Assembly: GCA_030427735.1 (NCBI GenBank)
Contig: JAUIBP010000004.1
Coordinates: 186,001-250,000 of the forward strand
Reading direction: 5' to 3'
DNA length: 64,000 nucleotides
Source of the DNA: Bacteroidia bacterium
GTDB taxonomy: Bacteria > Bacteroidota > Bacteroidia > Flavobacteriales > Flavobacteriaceae
Within the stretch, counting starts at the first letter, position 1. Each line of letters begins with the position of its first letter. Shown here one piece after another: positions 19,318 through 28,542 of the stretch. Below the pieces are notes generated by a model. It had not been told where the DNA came from. It saw nothing but the letters and a program-made list of their open reading frames with translations, and ran no database searches. Made by a program: the position numbers and the translations under genes.

Positions 19318-20910
19318 TTAGAAATTTGGTAATCCAGTATCCCACCAAAGTCTAGTACCACCAGTATCTGGCCCTTTTAACATGCCAACTGCAGCTTCTA
19401 CATTAGCACCATTGGTGTTTTTTTCGTTATCTACAAAATTGATTCTGCGTACTTGTATATTGGTATCTATAGCGCCACCACTATTGTTTACTACCACAGG
19501 AAATACTCTTGGGTAGCCAGTACGTCTAAACTCGCTCCAGGCCTCTTGTCCGTCTGGGAACATCGCAATCCATTTTTGGGTAATAATTTGCTCTAATTGT
19601 TCTTCTCTTGAGCCAGCTTCGTTGTAAGCTATTTTTACGTCGCTAGGGTAAGTGTAATTGTTTGTTGGGTTTAGCGCATCAACAAAATCGTTAGGCGTAC
19701 TGGTGTTATCGGCTAAATAGTTGTCTACACCACCAGCTCCAAATTGTGCAAAAGAGGCACGAACACCGGCTTCGTAATTAGTCTTAGCATCTCCAGCTCC
19801 AGCCCAACCGCGTAAGGCAGCTTCGGCTTTTAAGAAATGAACTTCGGCAGCTGTCATCCAAATTTTATTTGTTCCGTCAACAGCTTCTCCGATAAGCGAG
19901 TGGCTGCCGTATTCGGTTTTAGCTTCAATAGCAATACCCATACGTACACCTTTATAATCGCCTAAATTAGCATCGGCAGGGGCGGTAAAGAATTTAGAAA
20001 TTCTAGAGTCGTTAAAGCCTTTAAGAATCGATTCCATTTCTGCACTCATTACTACATCTCCCCAAACACGGCTAATGGTTTGGATAGGATGAACAAAGCC
20101 ACCCATGTCTATTAACATATTTTGTGCTTCCATTAGGCCAGCATTGCTAGATAAAGCTTTTTCGCCTTCGGTTTGTGCTAGCGTAGGGTTTACTTTAGAT
20201 ATGCGTATGGCTAAGCGTAAACGTAGTGAGTTTGCAAAGGTTCTCCAGGCAGCAATATCTCCACCAAGATTAGATTGGTCGAAAGCAGTAAACTGAGCAT
20301 CGTCTGTAAAAGATTCCAATCCGTTAATGGCTTCATCTAAATCGGCGAAAAAAGCTTGGTAAGCTATTTCTTGCGAATCGTATTCGCCAGTAGTATCGTA
20401 ATCGTTGTATTTTGAGTAACGGATTGGTCCAAATACATCGGAAACACGATGCATGGCCATTACTTTAATGATATTGGCCAGATATACGAATTTAACTCCG
20501 CTTTCGTCGCCAGAAAGTTCTACTTGTTGTACTATTTCTCGGGCGTATGGCATGACACCATTTCCATCATTAGCATCGTAAGCATCGCTCCAAATAAAAC
20601 CATTCCAGCCGTTAACTAGGGCATAGGTCTGGTTGTTAATATTACCAGCAAATGGTGTTGGAGCTGTCATGTATCCAGAAAACACATCGGCATTTAGGTT
20701 TTGCTGTAATTGGTAGTTCCAAGCTGGTTCTACACGAATTACATTAGAAAATAAAGGCGAAAATCTAGAGCCAATATGGTTGTTTTGTTGTGTTAAGCTT
20801 TCTTGTGAAATGCCGTAGGGATTGGTGTTGATGTCCTCGAAATCTCCTGTACAGTTTGTTAAGCTTATGGCTATTGCGGAAGCCATTGTATATTTAAGTA
20901 TATGTTTCAT
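19318..20910 (-). CDS. SusD/RagB-family nutrient-binding outer-membrane lipoprotein
   Basis: The 530-residue lipoprotein has a signal peptide with lipobox ending at Cys20 (SLTNC) and the N-terminal FEDINTNPYGI motif shared by many SusD-like proteins. It forms the surface lid that captures glycans for its SusC partner, which precedes it by 5 bp on the same strand. It belongs to the SusD/RagB group with helical TPR-like repeats. The downstream NagB-PIG-L and GH20 genes suggest GlcNAc-containing oligosaccharides as ligand. Confidence 0.92.
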   Translation of the reverse strand: MKHILKYTMASAIAISLTNCTGDFEDINTNPYGISQESLTQQNNHIGSRFSPLFSNVIRVEPAWNYQLQQNLNADVFSGYMTAPTPFAGNINNQTYALVNGWNGFIWSDAYDANDGNGVMPYAREIVQQVELSGDESGVKFVYLANIIKVMAMHRVSDVFGPIRYSKYNDYDTTGEYDSQEIAYQAFFADLDEAINGLESFTDDAQFTAFDQSNLGGDIAAWRTFANSLRLRLAIRISKVNPTLAQTEGEKALSSNAGLMEAQNMLIDMGGFVHPIQTISRVWGDVVMSAEMESILKGFNDSRISKFFTAPADANLGDYKGVRMGIAIEAKTEYGSHSLIGEAVDGTNKIWMTAAEVHFLKAEAALRGWAGAGDAKTNYEAGVRASFAQFGAGGVDNYLADNTSTPNDFVDALNPTNNYTYPSDVKIAYNEAGSREEQLEQIITQKWIAMFPDGQEAWSEFRRTGYPRVFPVVVNNSGGAIDTNIQVRRINFVDNEKNTNGANVEAAVGMLKGPDTGGTRLWWDTGLPNF

Positions 20911-20915
20911 TTTTC

Positions 20916-23900
20916 TTAGAAATTTACGTTAATGTTTAACCCGATGCTTCTTGTAGAAGGCTGGTTATAAATGTCTACCCCTTGTAAGCCCATTCCTGTA
21001 CTAGCAGCAATGTTTGGATCGAATGGCGCATCTTTGTAGAAAAAGAACAAGTTATTGGCGATTAATGAAAAGTTGATGTTGTCTATAAAATCGCTGTGCT
21101 CTAATAATAATCTGTAGCCTACAGAAAGTTCTCTTAAACTAACATTGGTAGCGTCGTAAACATATTCGCCTAGCATACCATCTCTACCACCAACGGCATT
21201 GTAGTATTCTTGTGCACTTAATTGTGAAGCAACACCGCTTTCGTTAACTACATTTATCATACCGCCGTTTCTGTTACGCGCGTCTGCCGAAGCTTGCGAT
21301 ACACCGTATTTATCGTTTACGGCTTCGGTAACACTCATTACGTCGCCACCAAATTTACCATCGATAAGGAAGTTTACATGAAAATCGCCTATCTCAAAAC
21401 TGTTATTCCAACCTAAGGTAAAGTCTGGTTGCGCATGTGCTACGGTTTCGAAATCGGTAGACATTAAAGTTCCAGACGAGTTGATTACTGGAGTACCGTT
21501 CTCGTCGCGAATTACAGATCTTGCTTTTATGCTACCAAAATCTTCGCCTTCAATTAAAGAATATTCATAACCGTTTACACCGCGTGCAGTAACAATAGCC
21601 TCGCCATCTTGTAACGATGGGTGTACAGCAACAACTTTATTGTTGTTTTCAGCAAAGTTAATAGAGGTATCCCAGATAAATTTGTCTGCTACCACAGGTT
21701 TAGCGTTAACAACCAATTCGATACCTTTACTTGATATTTCTCCAGCGTTTACAATGTTTTGAGCATATCCGTTAGGGTTTGGCTCTGCTTGGATGTAGAA
21801 AATCTGATTATGTGTTCTGGTGTCGTAGTACGTGAAATCGAAGCCTAAGCGGTTACCAAAGAAGCGCCATTCTGTACCTATTTCAAATCCTTTTTGGCGT
21901 TCTGGCTCTAAAGTTTCACCCTCTAAAGGCGCAAAAGGAGCTGTACCAATACCTGTGTTGGTATTGTTAATAGTGTTTAACGGAATTGTCGCGTAAACAG
22001 GTATGTCTTTACCTACCTCGGCGTAAGACCCTCTAAGTTTAGCAAACGAAATACCATCGCCCATATCGAACATTTCTGTTAATACTGCTGTTAAACCTGC
22101 AGACGGGTAGAAGAACGAATCGGAATCTGTGTACACTAAGGTAGACGACCAGTCGTTACGACCTGTAACATCTAAAAATAACATGTCTTTGAAACCAAAG
22201 TTAGCCGAACCAAAAACAGATTGTACCTCTCTGTTAGAAACCGCCTGTCTGATGTTATTAGTTGTTGCAAAGTTGGCTATATTGAAAATGTTCGGATAAT
22301 TTAAACCTACGCCATCACGACCAGAATCTAAATACACTTGATCGCCTAATTTGTATTTTGTTAAGCTGGTACCTAAAAGTCCAGAGAAGGTAAAGTCTTC
22401 AGAAAAATCTTTATTGTACGATGCGATTAAGTCGATGTACTGTTGCGTGTTTTCAGTCTTTTCTAAAATATAGCGTCCGTTATCTCCAGAGTTTACAGGG
22501 TCGGTTCCTGCATATTGTCTTTTGTCGAAGGTGAAAAAGGTCTTGTCGAAACTTCCTCTAGATTGTAAAGAAAATGCTTCAGTAATTTGATATTTTACCG
22601 ACACGTTAGCTAGCACGCGTTGTGCGATGTCTTTACTAGGACTTCTGTTAATTAACCAATATGGGTTTTGTTGTATGTTTTCGTCGAAAGACGTTGCGTA
22701 CTGATCCATTTGGTTTAATGCTGTATTGAAATACTCGTATTTATTTTTGTATGTATCTCGGCTTATTCCTACAGGATGTAAGTATACTCCAGTTAACGGG
22801 TTAGAGTATAAACCGTTGGTCGGACGGTTCCAGATGCGTTGGTCGGAAAGGTTAATATTTGCCGATACATCTATCTTATCGTCTAAGAATTTTGCTGTTT
22901 CTCTTAACGTTATATTGTTTCTGGTTAAGCGGTTACCCGGAATAACACCTTCGCCTATAGTATTTGCATACGAAAAATACGTTTGAGCTTTGGCATTACC
23001 AGCTGTTAAGGATAACGCATTAATAGAGGTGTATCCTGTTTGGAAAAAATCTTCGGCATCGTTGCTTAAGCCATCAGTTTTTGCTCCCCAAGATTTAGGA
23101 TCTGCAACACGTCCGTTTTCTGCAATAGGTTGTCCTACCGAAGCACTTTGGTATTCCGATTGTAATTTAGGTAAAGACATAACATTGTCTACAGTAAAGC
23201 TAGAATTAAAGTTTACCGATAATGCACCTTCTTTTCCTTTTTTAGTAGTAATTAAAATAACCCCGTTAGCCCCTTGGCTACCATATAGTGCCGAAGCCGA
23301 TGCTCCTTTTAAAACCGTCATGCTTTCGATATCGTCTGGGTTAATTAACGACATGGCATCTCCACCATCGCGGTTACCAGTTTGGCTACCAAAAATATCG
23401 GTTCCTGGCTCGTTACCGTTAGACCCATTACCACTGTTAAGCATAGGTATACCATCTATAACATATAGTGGGTCGTTGTTGGTGGTAGAGGTATTTCCCC
23501 TTAAAACAACTTTAGTAGCACCACCTAAACCAGATGAACTTCTGGAAATGGTTAAACCAGCAGATTTACCAGATAAGCTATTAATAGGGTTGGTTTGTTT
23601 TACGCGAGTTAATTCGTCGCCACCTACTTCTTGAGCCGAGTAGGTTAAAGCTTTTTTCTCTTTTTGAATCCCTAAGGCGGTAACTACAACTTCGTTAAGT
23701 TGTTCGCTATCTTCACCTAGTTCAACATTGTAAACATCAGAGGCGCCAACTGTTACCTCTACAGTGGTCATTCCGAGGTAAGAGAATTTTAAAACGTCGC
23801 CAGTGCTGGCTGTAATGGTATAATTACCATCAAAATCTGTTAATGTTCCGGTAGATGTACCTTTTACAAGTACATTTGCTCCTGCAACGGGCATGCCATC

Positions 23901-24008
23901 TACAAGAGAAGTAACAGTACCTTTAATGTCTTTCTCTTGAGCAAACAGGAGTTGCATGCTAAAGAATAAGAAAGAACATAAGAAAGTCATTCTTAAATAG
24001 TGTTTCAT
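20916..24008 (-). CDS. SusC/RagA-family TonB-linked outer-membrane transporter
   Basis: The 1030-residue transporter has a signal peptide, a carboxypeptidase-D-like domain (about 25-105, with KGTVTSLVDGMPVAGANV), the TonB-linked motif LNEVVVTALG (about 104-113), a plug domain with PLYVIDGIPM and GSQGANGVILITTKKG, and a long barrel ending in an aromatic. These are all SusC hallmarks. With the SusD-like lipoprotein it imports oligosaccharides into the periplasm. It is the first gene of a four-gene operon and faces a LytS/LytTR two-component pair across 238 bp, the likely regulator. Confidence 0.95.
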   Translation of the reverse strand: MKHYLRMTFLCSFLFFSMQLLFAQEKDIKGTVTSLVDGMPVAGANVLVKGTSTGTLTDFDGNYTITASTGDVLKFSYLGMTTVEVTVGASDVYNVELGEDSEQLNEVVVTALGIQKEKKALTYSAQEVGGDELTRVKQTNPINSLSGKSAGLTISRSSSGLGGATKVVLRGNTSTTNNDPLYVIDGIPMLNSGNGSNGNEPGTDIFGSQTGNRDGGDAMSLINPDDIESMTVLKGASASALYGSQGANGVILITTKKGKEGALSVNFNSSFTVDNVMSLPKLQSEYQSASVGQPIAENGRVADPKSWGAKTDGLSNDAEDFFQTGYTSINALSLTAGNAKAQTYFSYANTIGEGVIPGNRLTRNNITLRETAKFLDDKIDVSANINLSDQRIWNRPTNGLYSNPLTGVYLHPVGISRDTYKNKYEYFNTALNQMDQYATSFDENIQQNPYWLINRSPSKDIAQRVLANVSVKYQITEAFSLQSRGSFDKTFFTFDKRQYAGTDPVNSGDNGRYILEKTENTQQYIDLIASYNKDFSEDFTFSGLLGTSLTKYKLGDQVYLDSGRDGVGLNYPNIFNIANFATTNNIRQAVSNREVQSVFGSANFGFKDMLFLDVTGRNDWSSTLVYTDSDSFFYPSAGLTAVLTEMFDMGDGISFAKLRGSYAEVGKDIPVYATIPLNTINNTNTGIGTAPFAPLEGETLEPERQKGFEIGTEWRFFGNRLGFDFTYYDTRTHNQIFYIQAEPNPNGYAQNIVNAGEISSKGIELVVNAKPVVADKFIWDTSINFAENNNKVVAVHPSLQDGEAIVTARGVNGYEYSLIEGEDFGSIKARSVIRDENGTPVINSSGTLMSTDFETVAHAQPDFTLGWNNSFEIGDFHVNFLIDGKFGGDVMSVTEAVNDKYGVSQASADARNRNGGMINVVNESGVASQLSAQEYYNAVGGRDGMLGEYVYDATNVSLRELSVGYRLLLEHSDFIDNINFSLIANNLFFFYKDAPFDPNIAASTGMGLQGVDIYNQPSTRSIGLNINVNF

Positions 24009-24246
24009 AATTTGATTGTTTAGTCTCGTTATTTACATCAAGTTTATTCATATTTATATTTCTTTTAAAATAAAATATCTAAACGACACGATTTAACATA
24101 TAAATAACATTTAGGTTTCGATGAACGTTTTTTGCAAAATAAACAAAGGGTAATTTAATTGTTAATTAATTATTATATTATTAAAATTGCTTAATCATTC
24201 TTTGCGTTTTGCTTAAGAATATCGTGTTTAATTAAATATTTTTCCA
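24009..24246. other. Divergent control region between the susC-like and lytS-like genes
   Basis: This is the longest non-coding gap in the window and is very AT-rich. ATCGTGT occurs on the plus strand at 24221-24227 and, as its reverse complement ACACGAT, at 24086-24092; each copy reads toward its nearer gene. No full TAnnTTTG element and no clear pair of LytTR consensus repeats was found. Confidence 0.4.
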
Positions 24247-25287
24247 TTGTTTAAATTTACTTTAAAACCCTCTATATCAATTAAATATCATGTCTTATTT
24301 TGGCTTGGGTATTTTTTATTTAACGTAGTTAGATGGGGAAGCTATTTTCACGACTATTGGTATTCGCTAAAATCGAATCTGATAGAATTTCCTATTCATA
24401 TAATAGTAGTGTATATAAATGTATATTATTTAATACCTAAATTAATTTTACGAAAACGTTATAGAACTTATTTGTTTTCATTAATATTGATGCTTGCTTT
24501 GGTGTATTTGGTTAGAACGGGTTTAAACTACTTGTTAGTAACCAAAGCCATTTGGCCAGAAGCCGAAAGTGCAGGTACATTTTTACAATTAAACCATATT
24601 ATTGCTGTTGTTTTAGGCGAATTGTATGTAATTACATTTGTGTCGGCAATAAAATTATTAATAGATTGGAGTATCGAAAAACGACGCAACGAAGAGTTGG
24701 CTAAGCTTCAATTAAGTACAGAATTAAAATATTTGAGAACCCAAATTCAGCCACATTTCTTCTTTAATACGTTAAACAATTTATACGCTTTAACCTTAAC
24801 AAAGTCTGATAATGCCCCACAATTGGTAATTAAAATATCCGATATGATGCAGTATGTGCTTTACGAGGTTAACAGCTCGAAAGCCGATTTATTAGACGAG
24901 ATTAACCATATAAACAATTTTATAGATATTGCGCGTTTACGTTTTAACGAAAGTATAGAATTCGAAATGGATATTACTGGAGATATTGAAGATGTAGAAG
25001 TACCACCTTTATTGTTTTTAACCTTTATAGAAAACTGTTTTAAACACGGATTAAAAGACAGCGATAAGGTAAAGGTGTGTATGAGTTTTGAAATTACTAA
25101 TAAAGATTATTTAGAGTTTAAACTTATAAACACATTTAATCCAGATTCTAACATTACCAACGAGCAGGGTATAGGCATTGCCAATACCAAACGCCGATTA
25201 AATTTATTGTTTTCGAGCAACTATGTTTTGGAAACCAGCATAAAAGATAATACGTATAATTTGTTTTTAAAAATCCCCATTAGATGA
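24247..25287 (+). CDS. LytS/YehU-type sensor histidine kinase
   Basis: The 346-residue membrane kinase has four predicted membrane segments (about 13-28, 48-66, 74-98, 115-138), then a His_kinase domain with the phospho-acceptor His170 in IQPHFFFNTLNNLY, and a degenerate HATPase domain with N263 in IENCFKHG. The start is TTG at 24247; I see no in-frame ATG that would keep the first membrane helix. The next gene, a LytTR response regulator, overlaps by 4 bp. Position opposite the susC-like gene suggests that it senses a sugar signal for the GlcNAc locus, which is unusual because such loci mostly use hybrid two-component, ECF or SusR-type control. Confidence 0.9.
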   Translation: MFKFTLKPSISIKYHVLFWLGYFLFNVVRWGSYFHDYWYSLKSNLIEFPIHIIVVYINVYYLIPKLILRKRYRTYLFSLILMLALVYLVRTGLNYLLVTKAIWPEAESAGTFLQLNHIIAVVLGELYVITFVSAIKLLIDWSIEKRRNEELAKLQLSTELKYLRTQIQPHFFFNTLNNLYALTLTKSDNAPQLVIKISDMMQYVLYEVNSSKADLLDEINHINNFIDIARLRFNESIEFEMDITGDIEDVEVPPLLFLTFIENCFKHGLKDSDKVKVCMSFEITNKDYLEFKLINTFNPDSNITNEQGIGIANTKRRLNLLFSSNYVLETSIKDNTYNLFLKIPIR

Positions 25288-26003
25288 AAATTAAATGCGT
25301 TATAATCGACGATGAGTCTTTAGCTATTAAGGTTATAGAAGATCATTTAAAAAATTTCGACCATATAGAAGTGGTCGCTACTTTTACGAATCCACTTAAA
25401 GCGTATCCTATTTTAGAGCAGGAAAAAATAGATGTTATTTTTTTAGATATAAACATGCCGCAACTCAGTGGCTTTGCCTTTGTAGAAAACCTAAGTTATA
25501 AACCATTAATTGTAATTACCACAGCATATAGAGAGTATGCCGTAAAAAGTTTCGAGCTTAATGTTTTAGATTATCTTGTAAAACCCATACCGTTTAATAG
25601 GTTTTTAAAAACCATTAACAAGGTGTACCAACAAGTGTATATTAACAATGCCACAGCCGATTTAAATTTGCAACAAGAACCTCATATTTTTTTAAAGGTT
25701 AGCAAAAAACTAATAAAGGTTAATTTAAACGATATTTTATACATAGAAAGCCTTAAAGATTATATAAAAGTAATTACCACCTTGGGCGATTATGTAGTGC
25801 ATAAATCGTTAACAGCAATTTCTGAAGAGTTGCCACAATCTAATTTTTTACGTGTACACCGGTCGTACACCATTTCCATAAATAAAATAAAATCTGTAGA
25901 AGGTAATACCATAGAAATTGCCAACAGAAAAATACCAATAGGGCGGAATTATGTTAAAGTAACGCGCGAGCGTATTTTTAATAACGAAGACCTGCAAAAC
26001 TAA
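25284..26003 (+). CDS. LytTR-family response regulator
   Basis: The 239-residue protein has a receiver domain with acidic pair DD (9-10), phospho-acceptor Asp55 in VIFLDINMP and Lys in LVKPIPF, followed by a LytTR DNA-binding domain (about 133-235, with LYIESLKDYIKV and FLRVHRSYTISI). It overlaps the LytS-type kinase gene by 4 bp (ATGA), so the two form a pair. LytTR proteins bind pairs of short direct repeats; none with clear consensus was found in the adjacent control region. Targets are probably the divergent sus-type operon, the downstream transporter genes, or both. Confidence 0.92.
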   Translation: MKIKCVIIDDESLAIKVIEDHLKNFDHIEVVATFTNPLKAYPILEQEKIDVIFLDINMPQLSGFAFVENLSYKPLIVITTAYREYAVKSFELNVLDYLVKPIPFNRFLKTINKVYQQVYINNATADLNLQQEPHIFLKVSKKLIKVNLNDILYIESLKDYIKVITTLGDYVVHKSLTAISEELPQSNFLRVHRSYTISINKIKSVEGNTIEIANRKIPIGRNYVKVTRERIFNNEDLQN

Positions 26004-26042
26004 ACAAAACCACATTACTAATTTAACAATCAATTTATTATC

Positions 26043-27386
26043 ATGTCTAAAACTGTTGAAGCTTACGCGGCACAGAAAAGCAATTCGCTTGTGCCTATAT
26101 GTATTATTGCTGGATTATTTTTCATTTTCGGATTTGTAACATGGATTAACGGAGCGCTTATTCCTTTTATGAAAACCATTAACGAACTTACCGATGCCCA
26201 GTCGTATTTGGTAGCTTCGGCATCGTATATTTCTTTTGTGGTTATGGCACTTCCAGCCTCTTATATTATAGGCAAAGTGGGATATAAAAAAGGCATGTCG
26301 TTAGGTTTAGCGATTATGGGAGTGGGGGCTTTGGTGTTTATTCCAGCAGCCGAAGCTAGAACATATACTTTGTTTTTAACGGGAATATTTATTCAAGGTT
26401 TAGGTATGACGTTGTTGCAAACAGCATCCAATCCGTATATCACAATTTTAGGGCCTATGAAAAGCGCCGCAAAGCGTATTGCAATTATGGGAATAGCAAA
26501 CAAAGTGGCGGGTGCTTTAGGGTCTTTAATTTTCGGCGCTATTTTGTTATCCGGAATAGATGGTATTCAGGAACAATTAGCGACGGTATCTTCAGAAGAA
26601 AAAACAGAATTGCTTAATAACATGGCCGATAGTGTGGTTATGCCTTACATTATTATGGCTGTGGTGTTATTTATTCTAGCTATTTTAATTACAAAAGCAC
26701 CGCTGCCACATGTAGAAGCAGAAGCTATTGAAGAAGATGTTACAGATGGTAATATACAAACCAAAAAAACAAGCATTTTTCAGTTTCCGCATTTATGGTT
26801 AGGGGTGTTAACTTTATTCCTGTATGTTGGGGTAGAAGTAATTGCGGGCGATACCATAATATCTTATGGCTTATCGTTAGGAATTCCTGGAGAAGAAGCA
26901 AAATCGTTTACGTTAATGACCTTAATGGCTATGGTGGCTACTTATGCTTTGGGAGTATTTTTAATACCAAAATATGTTAGTCAGGAGCTGGCCTTAAAAG
27001 CAAGTGCTATTTTAGGTGTTTTATTCTCTGTATGTATTTTATTTACTAACGGATTTACCTCGGTGCTTTTTGTTGCGGCATTAGGAATTTCTAATGCTTT
27101 GGTATGGCCCGCTATTTGGCCATTAGCTTTAAATGGTATGGGGAAATTTACTAAAACGGCTTCGGCCTTATTGGTTATGGCTATTTCTGGTGGCGCGATT
27201 ATTCCACCACTTTATGGCGCATTAGTCGATTCAAAGAAAGAAGAATTGTTAGTTCAAGGTGTAGAGCAGGCCACTGCCACAGCAACATCGGCAACCTCTG
27301 GGTACTGGATTTTAATACCGTGTTATGCGTTCATATTATTTTATGCCGTTTATGGTCATAAAATAGGATTAAGAAAATCGAAATAA
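26043..27386 (+). CDS. Sugar MFS transporter of the FucP/NagP type
   Basis: The 447-residue protein has about twelve membrane segments and the FucP-like opening GLFFIFGFVTWINGALIPFM, with YFSF-like spacing and TASNPYITILG near residue 130. FucP-type permeases are sugar:proton symporters; those in GlcNAc loci are called NagP and bring free GlcNAc across the inner membrane. That substrate is inferred from the neighbours (GH20, NagB-PIG-L, NagX-like). Because the import does not phosphorylate, a GlcNAc kinase must lie elsewhere in the genome. The next gene follows after 6 bp. Confidence 0.88.
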   Translation: MSKTVEAYAAQKSNSLVPICIIAGLFFIFGFVTWINGALIPFMKTINELTDAQSYLVASASYISFVVMALPASYIIGKVGYKKGMSLGLAIMGVGALVFIPAAEARTYTLFLTGIFIQGLGMTLLQTASNPYITILGPMKSAAKRIAIMGIANKVAGALGSLIFGAILLSGIDGIQEQLATVSSEEKTELLNNMADSVVMPYIIMAVVLFILAILITKAPLPHVEAEAIEEDVTDGNIQTKKTSIFQFPHLWLGVLTLFLYVGVEVIAGDTIISYGLSLGIPGEEAKSFTLMTLMAMVATYALGVFLIPKYVSQELALKASAILGVLFSVCILFTNGFTSVLFVAALGISNALVWPAIWPLALNGMGKFTKTASALLVMAISGGAIIPPLYGALVDSKKEELLVQGVEQATATATSATSGYWILIPCYAFILFYAVYGHKIGLRKSK

Positions 27387-27392
27387 TAGCTT

Positions 27393-28484
27393 ATGGCGCA
27401 ACGTATTGAATCTGTTGACTTGCTTCGTGGCATTACCATTGCTGCTATGATTTTAGTTAATACACCAGGCGATTGGGGGAGTGTATATGCTCCTTTACTC
27501 CATGCCGATTGGCACGGCTTAACGCCTACAGATTTAATCTTTCCGTTCTTTTTGTTTATTGTGGGCATCTCTATTTATTACGCTTATAAAAACAAGACGA
27601 AATCGAACGCGGTGTACAAAAAAATAGCGATAAGAAGTTTGAAGCTAATAGCCTTGGGTTTATTCTTGAATGCATTTACACCTGTGCCTCCCTTTGTGGA
27701 ATCTTTAGAAACAGTACGTCTTCCTGGTGTACTGCAACGTATAGGTATTGTGTTTTTTGTAACGGCTTGGTTATATCTTAATTTACATTGGCGTTATTTG
27801 GTTGTTGTCGTAATTTTTATTCTAATTGCTTATTGGTTGTTCTTAGGTTTTGTTCCGTTTTCAGACGGTACAATGCCAACGTTTGATAGAGCACCTAACA
27901 ATTGGTCAAATTTTATAGATTTACAGATTTTAGGAAAACACATGTGGCAACCCGATTACGATCCCGAGGGCATAATGGGAACGTTTCCTGCTATTGCCAC
28001 TTGTATTTTAGGGGTGCTAATTGGCAAACTTTTAGATATGGATACCGTTAATAAAACAATTAAACTTTTAGCTGTTGGTTTTAGTTTTACGGTTTTAGGT
28101 TATTTGTGGCATCAAATTTATCCAATAAATAAAGCACTTTGGAGTAGTAGTTTTGTGTTGGTAACAGCAGGTATTGGTACTGTAATTTTAGGTGTTATTT
28201 ATTACATTGTAGATGTAAAACAAAAGCATTTTGGAGCAATCTTTAAATATGCTGGTATGAATGCCATAACGGTTTATTTTCTGTCTAGTTTAATCAGTAA
28301 AATATTCTATACCATTCCTGTAGGTAGTGGTAATTCTATCCACGGTTGGCTGTATCAAACCTGCTTTGTGTTCAACGGTTTAGCATCTAAACTGTCATCG
28401 TTACTATATGCCTTAAGTGTTGTTTTATGCTACTTAATTTTGGGATATTATTTATACAGAAAACGAATCTTCATTAAAGTTTAA
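27393..28484 (+). CDS. NagX-like membrane acyltransferase (DUF5009/HGSNAT-like)
   Basis: The 363-residue protein has about ten hydrophobic segments and the family opening RIESVDLLRGITIAAMILVN followed by DLIFPFFLFIVGIS. It belongs to the DUF5009 group related to heparan-alpha-glucosaminide N-acetyltransferase and known in bacterial GlcNAc loci as NagX. The proposed role is transmembrane acetylation of a glucosamine residue; this is family knowledge, not proven for this protein. It is 6 bp after the sugar permease and is the last gene of the plus-strand half of the locus. Confidence 0.85.
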   Translation: MAQRIESVDLLRGITIAAMILVNTPGDWGSVYAPLLHADWHGLTPTDLIFPFFLFIVGISIYYAYKNKTKSNAVYKKIAIRSLKLIALGLFLNAFTPVPPFVESLETVRLPGVLQRIGIVFFVTAWLYLNLHWRYLVVVVIFILIAYWLFLGFVPFSDGTMPTFDRAPNNWSNFIDLQILGKHMWQPDYDPEGIMGTFPAIATCILGVLIGKLLDMDTVNKTIKLLAVGFSFTVLGYLWHQIYPINKALWSSSFVLVTAGIGTVILGVIYYIVDVKQKHFGAIFKYAGMNAITVYFLSSLISKIFYTIPVGSGNSIHGWLYQTCFVFNGLASKLSSLLYALSVVLCYLILGYYLYRKRIFIKV

Positions 28485-28514
28485 CAGCTTAAAGCATTTC
28501 AATTTTTTATAACA

Positions 28515-28531
28515 TACATGAAAATGATGTA
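28515..28531. promoter_or_regulatory. Inverted repeat at the umuC promoter
   Basis: TACAT (28515-28519) and ATGTA (28527-28531) form a short inverted repeat with a 7-bp spacer, overlapping TACCTTTA (28530-28537), a near-match to TAnnTTTG. The spot is right for an SOS-type operator in front of umuC, but the repeat is short and chance is possible. Confidence 0.35.
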
Positions 28532-28542
28532 CCTTTATCACC

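Noticed and set aside
24009-24246. LytTR consensus direct repeats in the susC/lytS gap
   Set aside because: Single CGTT-containing words occur, but no pair with the expected 9-bp sites and about 12-bp spacing.
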